A stretch of DNA of 64,000 nucleotides from positions 124,001-188,000 of the forward strand of contig NZ_JBDPGJ010000003.1 in NCBI RefSeq assembly GCF_040839445.1, in the 5' to 3' direction. The notes beneath the pieces are model-generated. The model was not told the origin of the DNA, did no database searches, and saw only the letters and a list, made by a program, of their open reading frames with translations. The first letter of the stretch is position 1. Each line of letters starts with the position of its first letter. This document shows, piece after piece, positions 51,968 to 60,119 of the stretch. Made by a program: the position numbers and the translations under genes. The stretch is from Aquibium pacificus. Lineage in GTDB: Bacteria > Pseudomonadota > Alphaproteobacteria > Rhizobiales > Rhizobiaceae.

Positions 51968-52732
51968 ATGCCAACTTTCTCGCACGAAGGGTTCGACCTT
52001 GCCTTCATCGACGAAGGGGAGGGCGATCCGGTCCTGCTGATCCACGGCTTCGCCTCGAGCGTGAAGGTGAACTGGATCGGCCCCGGCTGGGTGAAGACGC
52101 TGACCGAGGCGGGATACCGCGTCATCGCCATCGACAACCGGGGTCACGGCAACTCCTCGAAGAGCTATGATCCGGAGGACTACCGGCCGTCGCGCATGGC
52201 GGCCGACGCGGCTGCCCTCTTGGATCATCTCGGTATCGAGCGCGCCCATCTGATGGGCTATTCCATGGGCGCGCGCGTCTGCGCGTTCACCGCGCTGGAG
52301 CACCCTGCAAAGGTCGCCACGATCGTGTTCGGCGGTCTCGGGATCGGCATGGTGGAGGGAGTCGGCGAATGGGACGCCATCGCAGGCGCGCTGCTCGCCG
52401 AAGATCCTGCCGCCATCGACCATCCCCGCGGCCGCATGTTCCGCGCCTTCGCGGATCAGACGAAGAGCGACCGTCGCGCGCTCGCTGCCTGCATCGCGAC
52501 ATCGCGCGAACTCGTCAGCGAGGCGGATGCCGCGCGCATCTCCCAGCCGACCCTGATCGCGGTCGGCACCATCGACGACATCGCCGGGTCGCCGGATCGT
52601 CTCGCCGCCCTGATGCCGCAGGCGGAAGTCTTCGCGATCGAGGGCAGGGACCACATGCTCTCCGTCGGCGACCGCACCTTCAAGAAGCGGGTCCTGGGGT
52701 TTCTGGGCCAACACCCGCTCCGCGCCCGCTGA
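51968..52732 (+). CDS. Alpha/beta hydrolase
   Basis: 254 residues. LLIHGFASSVKVNWIG (oxyanion loop), DNRGHGNSSK, nucleophile Ser in MGYSMGARV, acid in GTIDDIAGS and His in GRDHMLSVGD. A typical cytoplasmic esterase-type fold with a small helical cap; substrate unknown. Twenty bases behind the DUF192 gene. Confidence 0.85.
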   Translation: MPTFSHEGFDLAFIDEGEGDPVLLIHGFASSVKVNWIGPGWVKTLTEAGYRVIAIDNRGHGNSSKSYDPEDYRPSRMAADAAALLDHLGIERAHLMGYSMGARVCAFTALEHPAKVATIVFGGLGIGMVEGVGEWDAIAGALLAEDPAAIDHPRGRMFRAFADQTKSDRRALAACIATSRELVSEADAARISQPTLIAVGTIDDIAGSPDRLAALMPQAEVFAIEGRDHMLSVGDRTFKKRVLGFLGQHPLRAR

Positions 52733-52845
52733 GAACGCTGCGCTGCTTGTCTCGCGGCGTTCCGATTGATCCATCGCAATGCAGTTGCCCCCGTGCCGGA
52801 CCATCCTGAGCCGTCAAACCGGTTCCGGTTGCGGAGGGGCTGCCC

Positions 52846-53256
52846 ATGTATTCGAAGATTCTCGTTCCGATCCACCTCGGCGAAGCGGGCAAGGCAAAAC
52901 TCATGCTCGACGCCGCGCGCCAGCTGGCCGACGCGGGCGCCGCCATCGTGCTCGTCAACGTCGTCGAGGAGGTTCCGGCCTACGTTGCGGCCGAGCTTCC
53001 GCGCGGCCTCATGGAGAGTTCGAGGGAGGAAGCCGTGCGCAGGCTCGAGGAACTGGCCGGGCGGGAGGGTATCGCGGCGACCGTCGATGTCCGGATCGGC
53101 CATCCGGCATCGACGATACTCGCAGCGGCGGAGGAGCATGGCTCGGATGTCATCATCATCGCGTCGCACCGGCCCGGATTCCAGGACTACCTGATCGGCT
53201 CGACGGCCGGGCGTGTGGTGCGCCATGCGCGCTGCTCGGTCCTCGTCATCCGCTGA
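52846..53256 (+). CDS. Universal stress protein (UspA family)
   Basis: 136 residues, a single Usp domain. MYSKILVPIHLGEAGKAKLM at the start and DVIIIASHRPGFQDYLIGST near the end. The G-x(2)-G-x(9)-G-S/T ATP-binding motif of nucleotide-binding Usps is only partly met (HRPGFQDYLIGST). Stress-responsive role by family. Convergent with the MarR gene, 30 bases apart. Confidence 0.9.
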   Translation: MYSKILVPIHLGEAGKAKLMLDAARQLADAGAAIVLVNVVEEVPAYVAAELPRGLMESSREEAVRRLEELAGREGIAATVDVRIGHPASTILAAAEEHGSDVIIIASHRPGFQDYLIGSTAGRVVRHARCSVLVIR

Positions 53257-53286
53257 ACTCGTCGTTCCCCCTGGCGGCCGAGCCGC

Positions 53287-53739
53287 TTATTCGTCGGCCA
53301 GCATCTCCTCGATGCGGCGCATCTGCTCGCCGACGATGTCGCACTCCCGCGGGCTGGACTGCGACATCACCTTGTCGATGATCCCCGTATAGACCTCCAG
53401 CGCCTGCATCAGCAGGGCTTCGCCCTCCGGCGTCAGGAAGAGGCGCATGACGCGCTTGTCGGAGGCATCGCTCTCGCGCCGCAGCAGTCCCTGCTTCTCC
53501 AGCTGCGGAAGAAGCATGGTGATGTTGGACCGGCCGACGAGCAGTTTGCGGGCGAGGTCGTGCTGCGACATTCCAGGATGCCGGAACAGGTTCATCAGCA
53601 TGTCGAGCTGCGCCAGCTTCAGGTCGAAGGGTGCCAGCGCCTTGGTCAGCGCCCGTACGACCGCCTTTTCGGCGCGCACGACAGCGATCCAGTTCCGGAA
53701 TCGCGGATTGTCCCAGGGAAGGTCTTGCTTTTTGTTCAT
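53287..53739 (-). CDS. MarR family transcriptional regulator
   Basis: 150 residues. Winged helix-turn-helix with MSQHDLARKLLVGRSNITML (recognition helix) and KQGLLRRESDASDKRVMRLF (wing), the classical MarR layout. It probably binds the two palindromes at 53734-53768 and controls itself and the divergent hydrolase gene. ATG 53739 directly follows AAGG with no room for a normal leader. An AATATT at 53749-53754 would place the start site near the ATG, so the message may be leaderless. An alternative GTG at 53760 adds seven residues. Confidence 0.9.
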   Translation of the reverse strand: MNKKQDLPWDNPRFRNWIAVVRAEKAVVRALTKALAPFDLKLAQLDMLMNLFRHPGMSQHDLARKLLVGRSNITMLLPQLEKQGLLRRESDASDKRVMRLFLTPEGEALLMQALEVYTGIIDKVMSQSSPRECDIVGEQMRRIEEMLADE

Positions 53740-53747
53740 CCTTGAAC
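53734..53747. promoter_or_regulatory. MarR-type operator 1 (palindrome)
   Basis: GTTCA-TCCT-TGAAC is a perfect 5+4+5 inverted repeat that overlaps the MarR start codon. It recurs 21 bp further on. Confidence 0.7.
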
Positions 53748-53754
53748 TAATATT

Positions 53755-53768
53755 GTTCACGCTTGAAC
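53755..53768. promoter_or_regulatory. MarR-type operator 2 (palindrome)
   Basis: GTTCA-CGCT-TGAAC is the same 5+4+5 palindrome as operator 1, 21 bp (two helical turns) downstream, ending 19 bases before the ATG of the divergent hydrolase gene. The two sites lie on one face of the helix, which fits co-operative binding by two dimers. Confidence 0.7.
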
Positions 53769-53787
53769 TAATTGACGGATTCCCACC

Positions 53788-54699
53788 ATGGCATCATTTC
53801 CGCTGACTGTCATCCGTTCCGCGTTCCGAGTAGCAGACCACATCGTCCCCGAAATCGCCGGAAGAGCCGCCTTCGAGCTGTTCTGCCGTACCCCGCATCC
53901 CGATCGCGTCCCGGAGAAGGAAAGGCGTGCGCTTGAGCAGGCGGCGCCCTTCATGGCCGCGGCGCGGCAGCATCGCCTGACCGCCGGCTCCGGCTGGGTC
54001 ATGGCGCATGACTTCCGTCCTCCCCAGGAGGTCGAGCGTCGGCGCACCGTCCTCGTCATCCATGGCTGGCATTCGCGAACCGATCACATGACGGCATTGA
54101 TCGATGCGCTTCGCCGGTCGGGCGCCCGCGTGATCGCCATCGATCTTCCCGGCCACGGCAAGTCCTCCGGCCGCCGGCTCAACATGGCCAATGCCGTCGA
54201 AGCCGCCGCCACGGCCGCCGGATGGTTCGGCCCGTTCGACGCGGTCGTCGGCCACTCCTTCGGCGGCGCGGTTGCCGTCAATGCGATCGTCGGCTCCATC
54301 CGGGGTATCGCGGCGATCGCGGCCGAACGCCTCGTGCTCATCTCCGCGCCCAACTCCATGCCGGCCTATTTCGCCGATTTCGGCCGCATGATGGACCTCG
54401 GCACGCGCACGCAGACGGCGCTTGTCGGCCATGTCGAGCGGGTCTCCGGCCATCCGCTGGACGATTTCGTCGGCGCCAACCAGCTGGCGCAAGTGGATAT
54501 CCCCACGCTCGTCATTCACGCGCCGGACGACAAGGAGGTGCCGGCCGAGAATGCGAAAGCCTATGCGGGCGCCGGCCGCCACGTGCGCCTTGTGTGGGCG
54601 CCGGGCCTGGGTCACCGCCGCATCGTCGCCGGCCCGGGCGTGCTCGCCGAGCTGACGTCCTTCGTCGCGGGCTGGCAGCACGCGGCGTTGGCCCACTGA
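53788..54699 (+). CDS. Alpha/beta fold hydrolase, probable MarR target
   Basis: 303 residues. TVLVIHGWHSRTDHM (oxyanion loop), IDLPGHGKSS, nucleophile Ser in VGHSFGGAV, acid in APDDKEVP and His in GLGHRRIVAG. The N-terminal 60 residues form a helical extension. Divergent from marR with 48 bp between the starts, sharing the operators, so it is the most likely regulated gene; an ester, aromatic or antibiotic-like inducer is conceivable but not shown. Confidence 0.86.
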   Translation: MASFPLTVIRSAFRVADHIVPEIAGRAAFELFCRTPHPDRVPEKERRALEQAAPFMAAARQHRLTAGSGWVMAHDFRPPQEVERRRTVLVIHGWHSRTDHMTALIDALRRSGARVIAIDLPGHGKSSGRRLNMANAVEAAATAAGWFGPFDAVVGHSFGGAVAVNAIVGSIRGIAAIAAERLVLISAPNSMPAYFADFGRMMDLGTRTQTALVGHVERVSGHPLDDFVGANQLAQVDIPTLVIHAPDDKEVPAENAKAYAGAGRHVRLVWAPGLGHRRIVAGPGVLAELTSFVAGWQHAALAH

Positions 54700-54703
54700 C
54701 GGC

Positions 54704-55102
54704 TCAGCTCCTGGGCTTGCCCGGCGCGTGGGGCAGGCCCGCTTCCTTCCAGGCGGAAAAGCCGCCCTCGATGTGGCTCACCCGCTCGAGCCCAAGATCC
54801 TGCGCGGTCTTGGCCGCGAGCGCGGAACGCAATCCGCCGGCGCAGAAGAAGACGAACTGCTTGCCCGAGGAGAAGATGTCCTTGTGATAGGGGCTGTCGG
54901 GATCGATCCAGAATTCGAGCATTCCGCGCGGACAATGAAATGCCCCGGCGATCCGTCCTTCGCGGTCGAGTTCCCGCGGGTCGCGCAGATCGACAAGCAG
55001 CGTGTCGTCGCGCCCGAGCCTTTCGGACGCGGCATGCGGCGACCATGCCTCGACCTCGGCGTTCGCCTCGTCGAGCATGGTTTGCAGGTTCTTCCTCGCC
55101 AC
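54704..55102 (-). CDS. Rhodanese domain protein
   Basis: 132 residues, one rhodanese domain. LLVDLRDPRELDREGRIAGA at the start, active-site loop CAGGLRS (Cys87) and HIEGGFSAWKEAGLP near the end. It transfers sulfane sulfur or acts in sulfur signalling. Start is GTG 55102. It is convergent with the hydrolase gene, 4 bases apart. Confidence 0.9.
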   Translation of the reverse strand: MARKNLQTMLDEANAEVEAWSPHAASERLGRDDTLLVDLRDPRELDREGRIAGAFHCPRGMLEFWIDPDSPYHKDIFSSGKQFVFFCAGGLRSALAAKTAQDLGLERVSHIEGGFSAWKEAGLPHAPGKPRS

Positions 55103-55127
55103 CCGTTCTTCCTCCCTGGGGTCCGCC

Positions 55128-55757
55128 TCAGCGGATCACCACCACCTTGGTGCCGACGCCGACCTGCTCGTACAGGTGAATGACGTCCTCGTTCGCCATG
55201 CGGATGCAGCCGGAAGACATTGCCTGCCCGATCGTCCAGGGCTGGTTGGTGCCATGGATACGGTAGAGCGATCCGCCGATATAGAGCGCGCGGGCACCGA
55301 GCGGATTCTGTGGGCCGCCGGGCATGTAGGCGGGTAGCTTGCGGCCTTTGGCGGCCTCGCGGCGGATCATCTGCGGGGGAGGGGTCCAGCCCGGCCATTC
55401 GGCCTTGCGGGATATCCGGTCCGTACCGGCCCAGGTGAAGCCCTCGCGGCCGACGCCGACGCCGTACTTGATCGCCCGGCCGTTGCCCAGCGTGTAGTAG
55501 AGCCGCCGCTCCGCCGTATCGACGATGATCGTGTCCTTGCCGTATCGCCCGTCATAGCGCACCACCTGGCGGGGAATCGGAGACTTGTCGGACGAACGAT
55601 AGCGGCTGTGTTCCGCCCTCGGCTGACCGCCGCGGAGGAAGCGTGCGAAGGCGTTCTCGGCCTGCGCCGTGCCGGTCGTACCGAAGCCCGGCCCCGGCGC
55701 GCACAGGAAAAGGGCCGCCACTACGGTCAGGAGAATACGCGAAGAAAGTCCCGTCAT
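55128..55757 (-). CDS. L,D-transpeptidase (YkuD family), short form
   Basis: 209 residues. A signal peptide (LLTVVAALFLCAPGPGFG) is followed by the YkuD catalytic domain with His168 in RIHGTNQP and the nucleophile Cys184 in SSGCIRM. It makes 3-3 crosslinks in peptidoglycan or attaches proteins to it. Periplasmic. Twenty-five bases behind it on the same strand is the rhodanese gene; 146 bp lie between its start and fumarase. Confidence 0.92.
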   Translation of the reverse strand: MTGLSSRILLTVVAALFLCAPGPGFGTTGTAQAENAFARFLRGGQPRAEHSRYRSSDKSPIPRQVVRYDGRYGKDTIIVDTAERRLYYTLGNGRAIKYGVGVGREGFTWAGTDRISRKAEWPGWTPPPQMIRREAAKGRKLPAYMPGGPQNPLGARALYIGGSLYRIHGTNQPWTIGQAMSSGCIRMANEDVIHLYEQVGVGTKVVVIR

Positions 55758-55903
55758 TCCGTCTTTTCCTCTCGATTGGACGGGGGTCCGTCCACTCCGC
55801 CTGTCATCATGCGGCCATGTCGCGGTCAGTCAACCTGGGACTCCGGCCAACGCCGCGAAGGATCATCAACGTTGCGTGAGCGTGCGTCGCGGCGAACGGA
55901 CCG

Positions 55904-57523
55904 TCAGCCGAGATCGAATTCCTTGAAGAAGTCGTTGCCCTTGTTGTCGATGACGATGAAGGCGGGAAAATCCTCGACCTCGATCCGCCACACGGCCTCC
56001 ATCCCCAGTTCGGGATACTCCAGCACCTCGACCTTGCGGATGCAGTCCTGGGCCAGCCGCGCCGCCGGTCCTCCGATCGAGCCCAGATAGAAACCGCCGT
56101 GCCGGGCGCAGGCCTCGCGCACCTGTCGCGACCGGTTGCCCTTGGCCAGCATCACCATCGACCCGCCGAACGACTGGAACTGGTCGACATAGGCGTCCAT
56201 CCGCCCCGCGGTCGTCGGGCCAAACGATCCCGAGGCGTAGCCGGCGGGCGTCTTGGCGGGGCCTGCGTAGTAGACCGGATGGTCCTTCATGTAGGCCGGC
56301 ATCTCCTCGCCGCGTTCGAGCCGCTCGCGGATCTTTGCATGCGCGATGTCGCGGGCGACCACGATCGTCCCGGTGAGGGAAAGCCGCGTCTTCACCGGGT
56401 GCTCCGACAGGATCTTCAGGATCTCGGCCATCGGCCTGTTCAGGTCCACCTCGACGACGCCCGATCCGAGCCGCGCCTCGTCGATGTCGGGCATGTAGCG
56501 CGCCGGATTGGTCTCCAGTTCCTCAAGGAACACGCCGTCCTTCGTGATCTTGCCGAGCGCCTGCCGGTCCGCCGAGCAGGAGACGCCGAGCCCGATCGGA
56601 ACCGAGGCGCCGTGGCGCGGCAGGCGGATGACGCGCACGTCGTGGCAGAAATACTTGCCGCCGAACTGCGCTCCGACCCCCATCTGCTGCGTCAGCCGAT
56701 GCACTTCCGCTTCCATCGCGAGGTCGCGAAACGCGTGCCCGGCCTCGCTGCCCTGCGTCGGCAGGCCATCGAGATAGCGCGTCGAGGCGAGCTTGACGGT
56801 CTTTAGGTTCATCTCGGCCGACATCCCGCCGATCACGATCGCGAGGTGATAGGGCGGACAGGCCGCCGTGCCGAGCGTCAGGATCTTCTCCTTCAGGAAA
56901 TCGATCATCCGGTCGTGCGTCATCAATGACGGCGTGCCCTGGTAGAGGAAGGTCTTGTTGGCCGAACCGCCGCCCTTGGCCACGAACAGGAACTTGTAGG
57001 CGTCATCGCCTTCCTCGAAGATGTCGATCTGCGCCGGCAGATTGTTGCGGGTGTTCTTCTCCTCGAACATCGACAGCGGCGCCAGCTGCGAGTAGCGCAG
57101 GTTCTTGCGCTCGTAGGCGTCGAGGACGCCCTGGCCGAGCGCCTCCGCGTCGCCGCCTTCGGTCCAGACCCTGCGGCCCTTCTTGCCCATGATGATCGCC
57201 GTACCCGTGTCCTGGCACATCGGAAGGATACCGCCGGCCGCGATGTTGGCATTCTTCAGGAGATCGTAGGCGACGAAGCGATCGTTGTCGGTCGCTTCGG
57301 GGTCTTGGAGGATGCTCGCGAGCTGCCTGAGATGTCCGGGCCGAAGCAGGTGGTTGATGTCGGTAAAGGCCGCCTCCGAGAGGAGCCGCAACGCCTCCTT
57401 TTCGACGACCAGCACATCCTGACCGCGGAAGCTCTCCGTTCCGACATGGTCCGAGGCAAGTTGCCGGTAGGGGGTCGCGTCGGCGGATAGCGGGAAAATC
57501 TCGGCGAGAGCCTGTCCGGTCAC
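55904..57523 (-). CDS. fumA: Class I fumarate hydratase (iron-sulfur)
   Basis: 539 residues, single-chain class I fumarase. The three cluster Cys lie in ILPMCQDTGTAIIMG, TAACPPYHLAIVIGG and GVSCSADRQ. TTAGRMDAYVDQFQSFGGSM is in the C-terminal domain. It converts fumarate to malate with a labile 4Fe-4S cluster. The start is GTG at 57523 with AGGAG seven bases before it; a frame open to 57622 would add 33 unconserved residues. FumA is used as the name of the family; FumB is equivalent. Confidence 0.95.
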   Translation of the reverse strand: MTGQALAEIFPLSADATPYRQLASDHVGTESFRGQDVLVVEKEALRLLSEAAFTDINHLLRPGHLRQLASILQDPEATDNDRFVAYDLLKNANIAAGGILPMCQDTGTAIIMGKKGRRVWTEGGDAEALGQGVLDAYERKNLRYSQLAPLSMFEEKNTRNNLPAQIDIFEEGDDAYKFLFVAKGGGSANKTFLYQGTPSLMTHDRMIDFLKEKILTLGTAACPPYHLAIVIGGMSAEMNLKTVKLASTRYLDGLPTQGSEAGHAFRDLAMEAEVHRLTQQMGVGAQFGGKYFCHDVRVIRLPRHGASVPIGLGVSCSADRQALGKITKDGVFLEELETNPARYMPDIDEARLGSGVVEVDLNRPMAEILKILSEHPVKTRLSLTGTIVVARDIAHAKIRERLERGEEMPAYMKDHPVYYAGPAKTPAGYASGSFGPTTAGRMDAYVDQFQSFGGSMVMLAKGNRSRQVREACARHGGFYLGSIGGPAARLAQDCIRKVEVLEYPELGMEAVWRIEVEDFPAFIVIDNKGNDFFKEFDLG

Positions 57524-57628
57524 GATCGGTCTCCTGTTCGGAAGCGCCGGCGCTGTTGTAGCGGCAGGCGGCGAAAAGTCCACGAGCGCAAGCGCCCGCG
57601 TCCAATGGCGCCGTATTTTCATGGAAGC

Positions 57629-57657
57629 TTAACCTTCACGGGATGATTCACTATAGT
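57629..57657 (+). promoter_or_regulatory. Probable promoter of the large L,D-transpeptidase gene
   Basis: TTAACC (57629-57634) and TATAGT (57652-57657) are 17 bases apart; initiation near 57664, about 80 bases before the ATG at 57746. The first 100 bases of the 222-bp gap (57524-57623) belong to the fumarase leader. Confidence 0.5.
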
Positions 57658-57745
57658 GGGCTCGGGTGACGCCGGTCGCCGACGGGTCTTCGCAACCCGC
57701 TCGGTCCAGGAAGGGCGGGGCTCGAAACGTGCAATCGGACAGATC

Positions 57746-59647
57746 ATGAAGCTACGCCACCGCAGCATCCTCCTCCCCGCCGCCGTCGCTGCCCTTCTGG
57801 GCAACGCCGAGCAGCCGGCCCAGGCGCAAAATCTATTCCAGATGCTGTTCGGGGGCGGTATCCAGCAGCGCCAGTCGCGCGAGGATTATCGCGGGCGTCA
57901 TCAGCGCTACGAGCAGCGCTCGACGCGCCAACCGGCGGTTCGGCCGGCGGCGCGACCGTCGGTAAAGTCCGCCCCAATCACGAAAATCTCGGCTCCATCC
58001 TACCACCAGTACAAGGCCGACCCGCTCGTGAAGGTCTCCTTTCGGGAACTGATCGAACGGCCGCGGAACGTCTCTTTCGAGCCGACGCTGAACGCTTCCG
58101 GGTTCGGCGAGGCTGTAGGCGGGCTCGAGGGGTTCGACCTTGCGGCGGAGAAGGAGATCGCCAAGGCGATCGAGGACTATTACGGGGAGCATCCCGATTT
58201 CATCTGGGTGACGGGCTACAACGCGAACGCACGCTCGGTGGAAGCCATGCGCGTGCTTGGCGCCGCCGGCACCTACGGGCTGGACCCCGCCCAGTACACG
58301 GTCACGCCGCCACCCGCCGGGTTCGACCTGTCGAACATGCCGGCACGCAACCGCGAGCTGATCCGGTTCGAGATGGCTCTGTCCGCCCGGGTGCTCCGCT
58401 ACGTCCGCGACGCCTTTGCGGGACGCGTCAATCCGAACCGCATCTCGGGCTATTATGACTTCCCGGAGAAGCCGCTTGACCTCGCCGCCGTCCTCGCCAC
58501 GCTTTCCCGCAGCCAGGACGCGCGCTCGTATCTGGAGTCGCGGCATCCGCAGAACGACAGGTACCAGGCCTTGGTGGCCGAACTCGAGGTTCTGCGCGCG
58601 AGCGCCGAGAACGACATCGTCGTCGACGCCGGGCTGCTGCTCAAGCCGGGCGGGAGCAGCCCGGAACTGCCCAAGATGCTGAAGCTCTTCGCCCGCGAGG
58701 CCGACGACGCTTTCCGCACCGAATACGCGGACCTTCTCGCGCTGAACGTGGATAGCCACACCTATGCCGACGATCTGGTGCCGCTGGTCAAGGCGGCTCA
58801 GAAATCCAAGGGGCTCAGTGCCGACGGCGTCATAGGCCCTCGGACTGTCGCGGCGTTCGCGGGGATGTCGAAGGCCGACCGTATTCAAAAGGTAGAGACC
58901 GCGCTCGAGCAGTTGCGTTGGCATCCATCCGACCTCGGCAGCCCACGCGTCTTCGTCAACCAGCCGGCTTTCACCGCGACCTACAACGACCATGGCGTCG
59001 ACCAGCTGTCGATGCGCGTCGTCGTGGGCAAGGTCTCGAACCAGACAAGCTTCTTTTTCGACGAGATCGAGCAGATCGACTACAATCCCTACTGGGGCGT
59101 GCCGCAGTCGATCATCGTCAACGAGATGCTGCCGCGTCTGAGGGAAGACCCCGGCTACCTCGACCGTTCGGGATACGAGGTGACGGACTCCAAGGGCCGA
59201 CGCATCGCTTCCTCGTCGATCAACTGGTGGCAATACGGTAGCAAGGTTCCCTTCAGCGTGCGCCAGACGCCGAGCGAGGCAAACGCGCTCGGGGAACTGA
59301 AGATCCTGTTCCCCAACAAGCACGCCATCTACATGCACGACACGCCTTCCAAGAGCCTCTTCGACAAGGACGTACGTGCCTTCAGCCATGGCTGCGTGAG
59401 GTTGCACGATCCGCGTGGCATGGCGGCGGCGGTCCTCGGCACCTCCGTCGATCACGTTGCGGAGAAGATCAGCCAGGGACATTCCACTGAAAAGGTGGGC
59501 CGCAAGATCCCGGTCTACGTCGCCTACTTCACCGCATGGCCGGACCAGGCCGGCAAGGTCGAGTATTTCTCTGACATCTATGAGCGCGACGACCGCCTTT
59601 CCAAGGCGCTCGAAGCCGTCGCCGAGGTTCGCTCGGCCTCCGGCTGA
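57746..59647 (+). CDS. L,D-transpeptidase, large YcbB/LdtD-like form
   Basis: 633 residues. The signal peptide is around LLPAAVAALLGNAEQPAQAQ. A Gln/Arg-rich basic stretch (about 45-75) follows, then a scaffold domain, a peptidoglycan-binding domain with LSADGVIGPRTVAAFAGMSK (about 355-385), and the YkuD domain with SHGCVRL (Cys550) and HDTPSKSLF upstream. This is the YcbB layout, an L,D-transpeptidase that bypasses beta-lactam-sensitive PBPs. ATG 57746 gives a proper signal peptide; an open frame to 57656 adds a charged tail and is not preferred. Confidence 0.92.
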   Translation: MKLRHRSILLPAAVAALLGNAEQPAQAQNLFQMLFGGGIQQRQSREDYRGRHQRYEQRSTRQPAVRPAARPSVKSAPITKISAPSYHQYKADPLVKVSFRELIERPRNVSFEPTLNASGFGEAVGGLEGFDLAAEKEIAKAIEDYYGEHPDFIWVTGYNANARSVEAMRVLGAAGTYGLDPAQYTVTPPPAGFDLSNMPARNRELIRFEMALSARVLRYVRDAFAGRVNPNRISGYYDFPEKPLDLAAVLATLSRSQDARSYLESRHPQNDRYQALVAELEVLRASAENDIVVDAGLLLKPGGSSPELPKMLKLFAREADDAFRTEYADLLALNVDSHTYADDLVPLVKAAQKSKGLSADGVIGPRTVAAFAGMSKADRIQKVETALEQLRWHPSDLGSPRVFVNQPAFTATYNDHGVDQLSMRVVVGKVSNQTSFFFDEIEQIDYNPYWGVPQSIIVNEMLPRLREDPGYLDRSGYEVTDSKGRRIASSSINWWQYGSKVPFSVRQTPSEANALGELKILFPNKHAIYMHDTPSKSLFDKDVRAFSHGCVRLHDPRGMAAAVLGTSVDHVAEKISQGHSTEKVGRKIPVYVAYFTAWPDQAGKVEYFSDIYERDDRLSKALEAVAEVRSASG

Positions 59648-59692
59648 GCCGTCGGGGCGGGCGGCATCGCCCGTCCACTGGTCGTCGTTCCG

Positions 59693-60052
59693 CTACCGGT
59701 TCTGCGTCAGGCTGTAGAGAAACTGCGCGATGTCGCTCTCGAGCGGGAACGACAGCATTCCCATGACCGAATAACCGAGCAGCCACGGCATCAGGTAGAA
59801 CCTGATCATGAAGAAGAACCAGGCAACGAATAGCGGCACGAGCGGTTCGATGAGGAAGCCTGGCGTGAGCGGCCGGAAGACGCGCAGGATCGGGTTGGTC
59901 GCGCGCACGAAGAACCGCATGAAGAAGAAGTCCGAATCTTCCGGAAGGAAGAGGTTCATCGCCGCGCGGCCGATCAGCGTCCACATCACCAGTCCCAGGA
60001 TGTAGTCCACCACGATCACCCAGATCGGGTGCATGAAGATCAGGTCTTCCAA
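59693..60052 (-). CDS. YggT-like membrane protein
   Basis: 119 residues with three hydrophobic stretches. FFVRATNPILRVFRPLTPG resembles the conserved loop of the YggT family (TNPxLRPxRRxxP), small membrane proteins of unknown function linked to stress and division. The start is TTG at 60052 with GGGAGG nine bases upstream; ATG 60034 would remove six residues. Confidence 0.7.
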   Translation of the reverse strand: MEDLIFMHPIWVIVVDYILGLVMWTLIGRAAMNLFLPEDSDFFFMRFFVRATNPILRVFRPLTPGFLIEPLVPLFVAWFFFMIRFYLMPWLLGYSVMGMLSFPLESDIAQFLYSLTQNR

Positions 60053-60071
60053 GAAATAACGCCTCCCAAGG

Positions 60072-60098
60072 AAAAGGGCGGGAGCAAGTCCCGCCCTC
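60072..60098 (-). terminator. Intrinsic terminator after the symporter gene
   Basis: AGGGCGGGA (60076-60084) and TCCCGCCCT (60090-60098) form a perfect nine-pair stem with a five-base loop. Read on the minus strand the stem is followed by TTTTCC. It should end the DUF4212-symporter transcript before the YggT-like gene. Confidence 0.75.
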
Positions 60099-60119
60099 TC
60101 TCGTTCGCTCTAGCCTTGC

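Noticed and set aside
53274..53286. GCGGC-CGA-GCCGC hairpin between the universal stress protein and MarR genes as a terminator
   Set aside because: Only five pairs, three-base loop and no T run on either strand.
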